26,573 bases of DNA from Desulfuromusa sp. (lineage in GTDB: Bacteria > Desulfobacterota > Desulfuromonadia > Desulfuromonadales > Geopsychrobacteraceae). The notes under the pieces were generated by a model. It was not told the origin of the DNA. It saw only the letters and a list, made by a program, of their open reading frames with translations, and made no database searches. Location: assembly GCA_029934755.1 (NCBI GenBank), contig JAOZLQ010000009.1:1-26573 (forward strand), read 5' to 3'. Shown here piece after piece: positions 24,818 through 26,573 of the stretch. The first letter of the stretch is position 1; the number at the start of each line of letters is the position of its first letter. A program made the translations under genes and the position numbers.

Positions 24818-26004
24818 GAATCCTCTCCAGATTTGTTAGTCCGGGAGCGCCATTGTTGCAAAATTCGCTGCGGTAAGTTGAAAAGCTGAAGTGGTTTTTC
24901 AATTGCGGCACCGTGAAGGAACCAAGCTCCACCGAGCAGAAAGCAGAGATTAGGCAGCCAAAGGATAATGGCTGCTGGTAATACCCCTTTATCAGCAATG
25001 GTGCCTGCGAAACTCAGGAGTACGTAATAGACTAGAAAAACCACTAGTGCCAGAGAAAATCCTGCTCCTTTGCCAGAACGCTGTGATTGTAATCCGAGAG
25101 GAATACCAACCAGAACCAATACTAGTGGAGCAAATGCAATAACGATGCGTTCATGCTTTTCTACCTGAAGGTGGGCCTTGGTTCTGTCGTTTTTTGCCTT
25201 ATCTATTGCATTATTTAATTCTGTCCAGGAAAGTTCACTTCGTGATCGGCGGCGTTGTTGGTTGTTATTGAGTTGGCCGCCGATATCGAGGTTTATATCG
25301 TAATTGGTAAAGCTGATAATCTGATAGGTGGCTTGTTTCTCATTGATTGGACGGCGGTGAATACTTCCATTGATGAGTCGTAGTGTCAGGCTATATTGGT
25401 TCGGATCGGAAATAAAACGGCCTTGCTGTGCAGTAATGGTTGCAGGAGTTTCGCCCTCGCGTTCATCGGAAATAAAAACATCCTGCATGATACCGTGATT
25501 TTCATCCATTCCTCGGGTGTAGAGAACGATTCCGTTAAATTCATCATTGAATACCCCCGGTTTAACACTGACGCTGGCGCTACTGGACGCGATTTGAAAC
25601 AGTTTGCTGCGAAAGGCAGTTTTGCTGGCCGGTTCTATACTGATAGTGATCCATGCGGTTAAAAGACTGAAAAGTATTGCCAAAAGAAAAACTGGTTTCA
25701 CCAGATTATAAAGGCTGACGCCAGAAGCTTTAAGGGCGATAAACTCGCTGTCGGCAGAAAGCCGACCAAATGCCAGGAGGATACCTAATAAAAAAGAGAG
25801 GGGGATGGTGACACTGAAGAAGGTTGGTAGCAGATAACTAAAAAGCTGGAGAATTTTTGCTGTTGAAACTCCTTTGTTGATGACAAGTTCTGCCAGTCGA
25901 GGGATTTTTCCCATCAGCAAAACAAAGGTAAAAATTAGCACACTCAAGAGGGCTGGAGCACTAATTTCCCTGAGAATATAACGGTGAATTCGTAAGTTTG
26001 ACAT
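24814..26004 (-). CDS. lptF: LPS export permease LptF
   Basis: 396 residues from the ATG at 26004, second permease of the LptB2FGC exporter. The frame stays open to a TTG at 26121, but that adds a highly charged 39-residue tail absent from the family and overlaps the likely rpsB promoter, so the internal ATG (SNLRIHRYILREISAPALL) is preferred despite a weak ribosome binding site. Six membrane segments flank a periplasmic jellyroll (about 135-260). The coupling helix reads DSEFIALKASGVSLYNLVKP, the counterpart of the LptG motif. VGIPLGLQSQRSGKGAGFSL precedes the fifth segment. It overlaps lptG by four bases and is divergent from rpsB. lptB, lptC and lptA are not in the window. Confidence 0.9.
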   Translation of the reverse strand: MSNLRIHRYILREISAPALLSVLIFTFVLLMGKIPRLAELVINKGVSTAKILQLFSYLLPTFFSVTIPLSFLLGILLAFGRLSADSEFIALKASGVSLYNLVKPVFLLAILFSLLTAWITISIEPASKTAFRSKLFQIASSSASVSVKPGVFNDEFNGIVLYTRGMDENHGIMQDVFISDEREGETPATITAQQGRFISDPNQYSLTLRLINGSIHRRPINEKQATYQIISFTNYDINLDIGGQLNNNQQRRRSRSELSWTELNNAIDKAKNDRTKAHLQVEKHERIVIAFAPLVLVLVGIPLGLQSQRSGKGAGFSLALVVFLVYYVLLSFAGTIADKGVLPAAIILWLPNLCFLLGGAWFLHGAAIEKPLQLFNLPQRILQQWRSRTNKSGEDS

Positions 26005-26108
26005 GGAGGCGCATGTTAGTACGCTGGCATAATCCTGTAAACTCTCTTTTTCACTGGAAAACAAGTTGTTTCTCGGGCGATTGACGGGTTGTCGACCCTG
26101 TTTTTTTC

Positions 26109-26138
26109 TTGATTGCTTCAACCGAGAAGTGTTATAGA
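26109..26138 (+). promoter_or_regulatory. Candidate rpsB promoter
   Basis: TTGATT (26109-26114), an 18-base spacer, then TATAGA (26133-26138); four of six matches in each box. It gives an rpsB leader of about 110 nt. Confidence 0.4.
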
Positions 26139-26185
26139 TCCGCAGTTAATCAATTCACACGCTTCAGGATTCGGACAGGATGGTT

Positions 26186-26250
26186 CTCGGTTAATAATCG
26201 AGGCCTGCCGGAGAGGATTGGAGCGGAGGAACTAAACCAATCTTAAGGAG
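26186..26250 (+). promoter_or_regulatory. Structured rpsB leader, possible S2 autoregulatory element
   Basis: Two hairpins are visible: ctcggt/atcgag (26186-26191 with 26197-26202, one G-U) and aggattgg/ccaatctt (26214-26221 with 26237-26244, one G-U). The second ends directly at the AAGGAG ribosome binding site (26245-26250). Ribosomal protein S2 is known to repress its own mRNA through leader structure in several bacteria. No match to a named leader family is claimed. Confidence 0.45.
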
Positions 26251-26257
26251 AAACAAA

Positions 26258-26573
26258 ATGGCACAAATTACCATGAAACAAATGCTTGAAGCTGGCGTAC
26301 ACTTTGGTCATCAGACCAAGCGCTGGAATCCTAAAATGAAGCCTTACATCTTTGGGGCACGTAACGGTATTTATATTATCGATCTACAGAAAACCGTGCG
26401 TTATTTTAAAACTGCTTACCAATTTATTCAGGATACTGTTGCTAATGGCGATAAGGTTCTGTTCGTCGGTACCAAGAAGCAGGCACAGGATGCTATCAAA
26501 GAAGAATCTCTGGGTGCTGATCAGTACTTTGTTAATAATCGCTGGTTGGGCGGAATGTTGACCAACTTTCAAA
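26258..26573 (+). CDS. rpsB: 30S ribosomal protein S2 (3' end beyond window)
   Basis: The first 105 codons of ribosomal protein S2; the gene continues past the right edge. The family N-terminus is clear: ITMKQMLEAGVHFGHQTKRWNPKM, then YIFGARNGIYIIDLQKT, VLFVGTKKQAQ and NNRWLGGMLTNF. AAGGAG precedes the ATG at 26258. S2 joins late in small-subunit assembly with S1. tsf usually follows but is outside the window. The gene is divergent from lptF behind a roughly 250-base intergenic region. Confidence 0.98.
   Translation, partial: MAQITMKQMLEAGVHFGHQTKRWNPKMKPYIFGARNGIYIIDLQKTVRYFKTAYQFIQDTVANGDKVLFVGTKKQAQDAIKEESLGADQYFVNNRWLGGMLTNFQ

Noticed and set aside
26005..26121. N-terminal extension of LptF from a TTG at 26121
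   Set aside because: The extra 39 residues are highly charged, unlike the family, have no ribosome binding site, and cover the probable rpsB promoter.
26384..26572. Minus-strand frame opposite rpsB
   Set aside because: It overlaps conserved rpsB codons entirely and has no recognisable product.

Overview
The window looks like a chromosomal segment from a Gram-negative anaerobe of the Desulfuromonadales type (Desulfuromonas/Pelobacter/Geobacter relatives). The base composition is moderate rather than GC-rich. The evidence for the assignment is lifestyle and gene style: an LptFG lipopolysaccharide exporter, RlpA, PilT, proteobacterial-type AhcY and dnaE-accA adjacency. The phylum is inferred from protein style and was not tested by a database search. 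I see no insertion sequence, phage gene, tRNA, rRNA or CRISPR array. No gene-free stretch exceeds about 280 bases.

Layout. (1) 1-3358: the 3' part of a large secreted repeat protein (Ig-like repeats, calcium-binding type-3 repeats), followed at once by a predicted lipoprotein; a bidirectional terminator follows. (2) 3478-4515 (-): guaC, divergent from dnaE (4793-8263), then accA and an rlpA lipoprotein gene. (3) 10118-12004: a cold-shock gene with a structured leader, a small 4-oxalocrotonate-tautomerase-family gene and rarD, the first two closed by clear hairpin terminators. (4) 12123-15972: a flavin disulfide oxidoreductase that resembles dihydrolipoamide dehydrogenase but lacks the usual C-terminal His/Glu pair, then a membrane hybrid histidine kinase. 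(5) 16044-18868 (-): tgt, then pilT coupled to a small internally duplicated protein. (6) 18959-20676 (+): a compact three-gene set with an orphan Cas6/RAMP-family protein, a TFIIB-type zinc-ribbon protein and a membrane-anchored winged-helix protein. (7) 20718-22004 (-): eno; 22227-23666 (+): ahcY. (8) 23735-26004 (-): lptF-lptG with overlapping stop and start codons, divergent from rpsB, which runs off the right edge behind a structured leader.

Most of the window is housekeeping: replication, fatty acid synthesis, purine salvage, the methyl cycle, glycolysis, queuosine modification, envelope assembly and translation. The least ordinary parts are the Cas6-like/zinc-ribbon/membrane-wHTH cluster (no CRISPR array or other cas gene in the window), the cspA leader with mutually exclusive pairings around a terminator-like hairpin, the atypical disulfide oxidoreductase, and the tandem-duplicated protein coupled to pilT.

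Several starts were chosen by ribosome binding site and protein logic in preference to the longest open frame: the lipoprotein at 2123, rlpA at 9353, the tautomerase at 10745 (puts the catalytic proline at position 2), rarD at 11054, the pilT-linked gene at 16493 and lptF at 26004.
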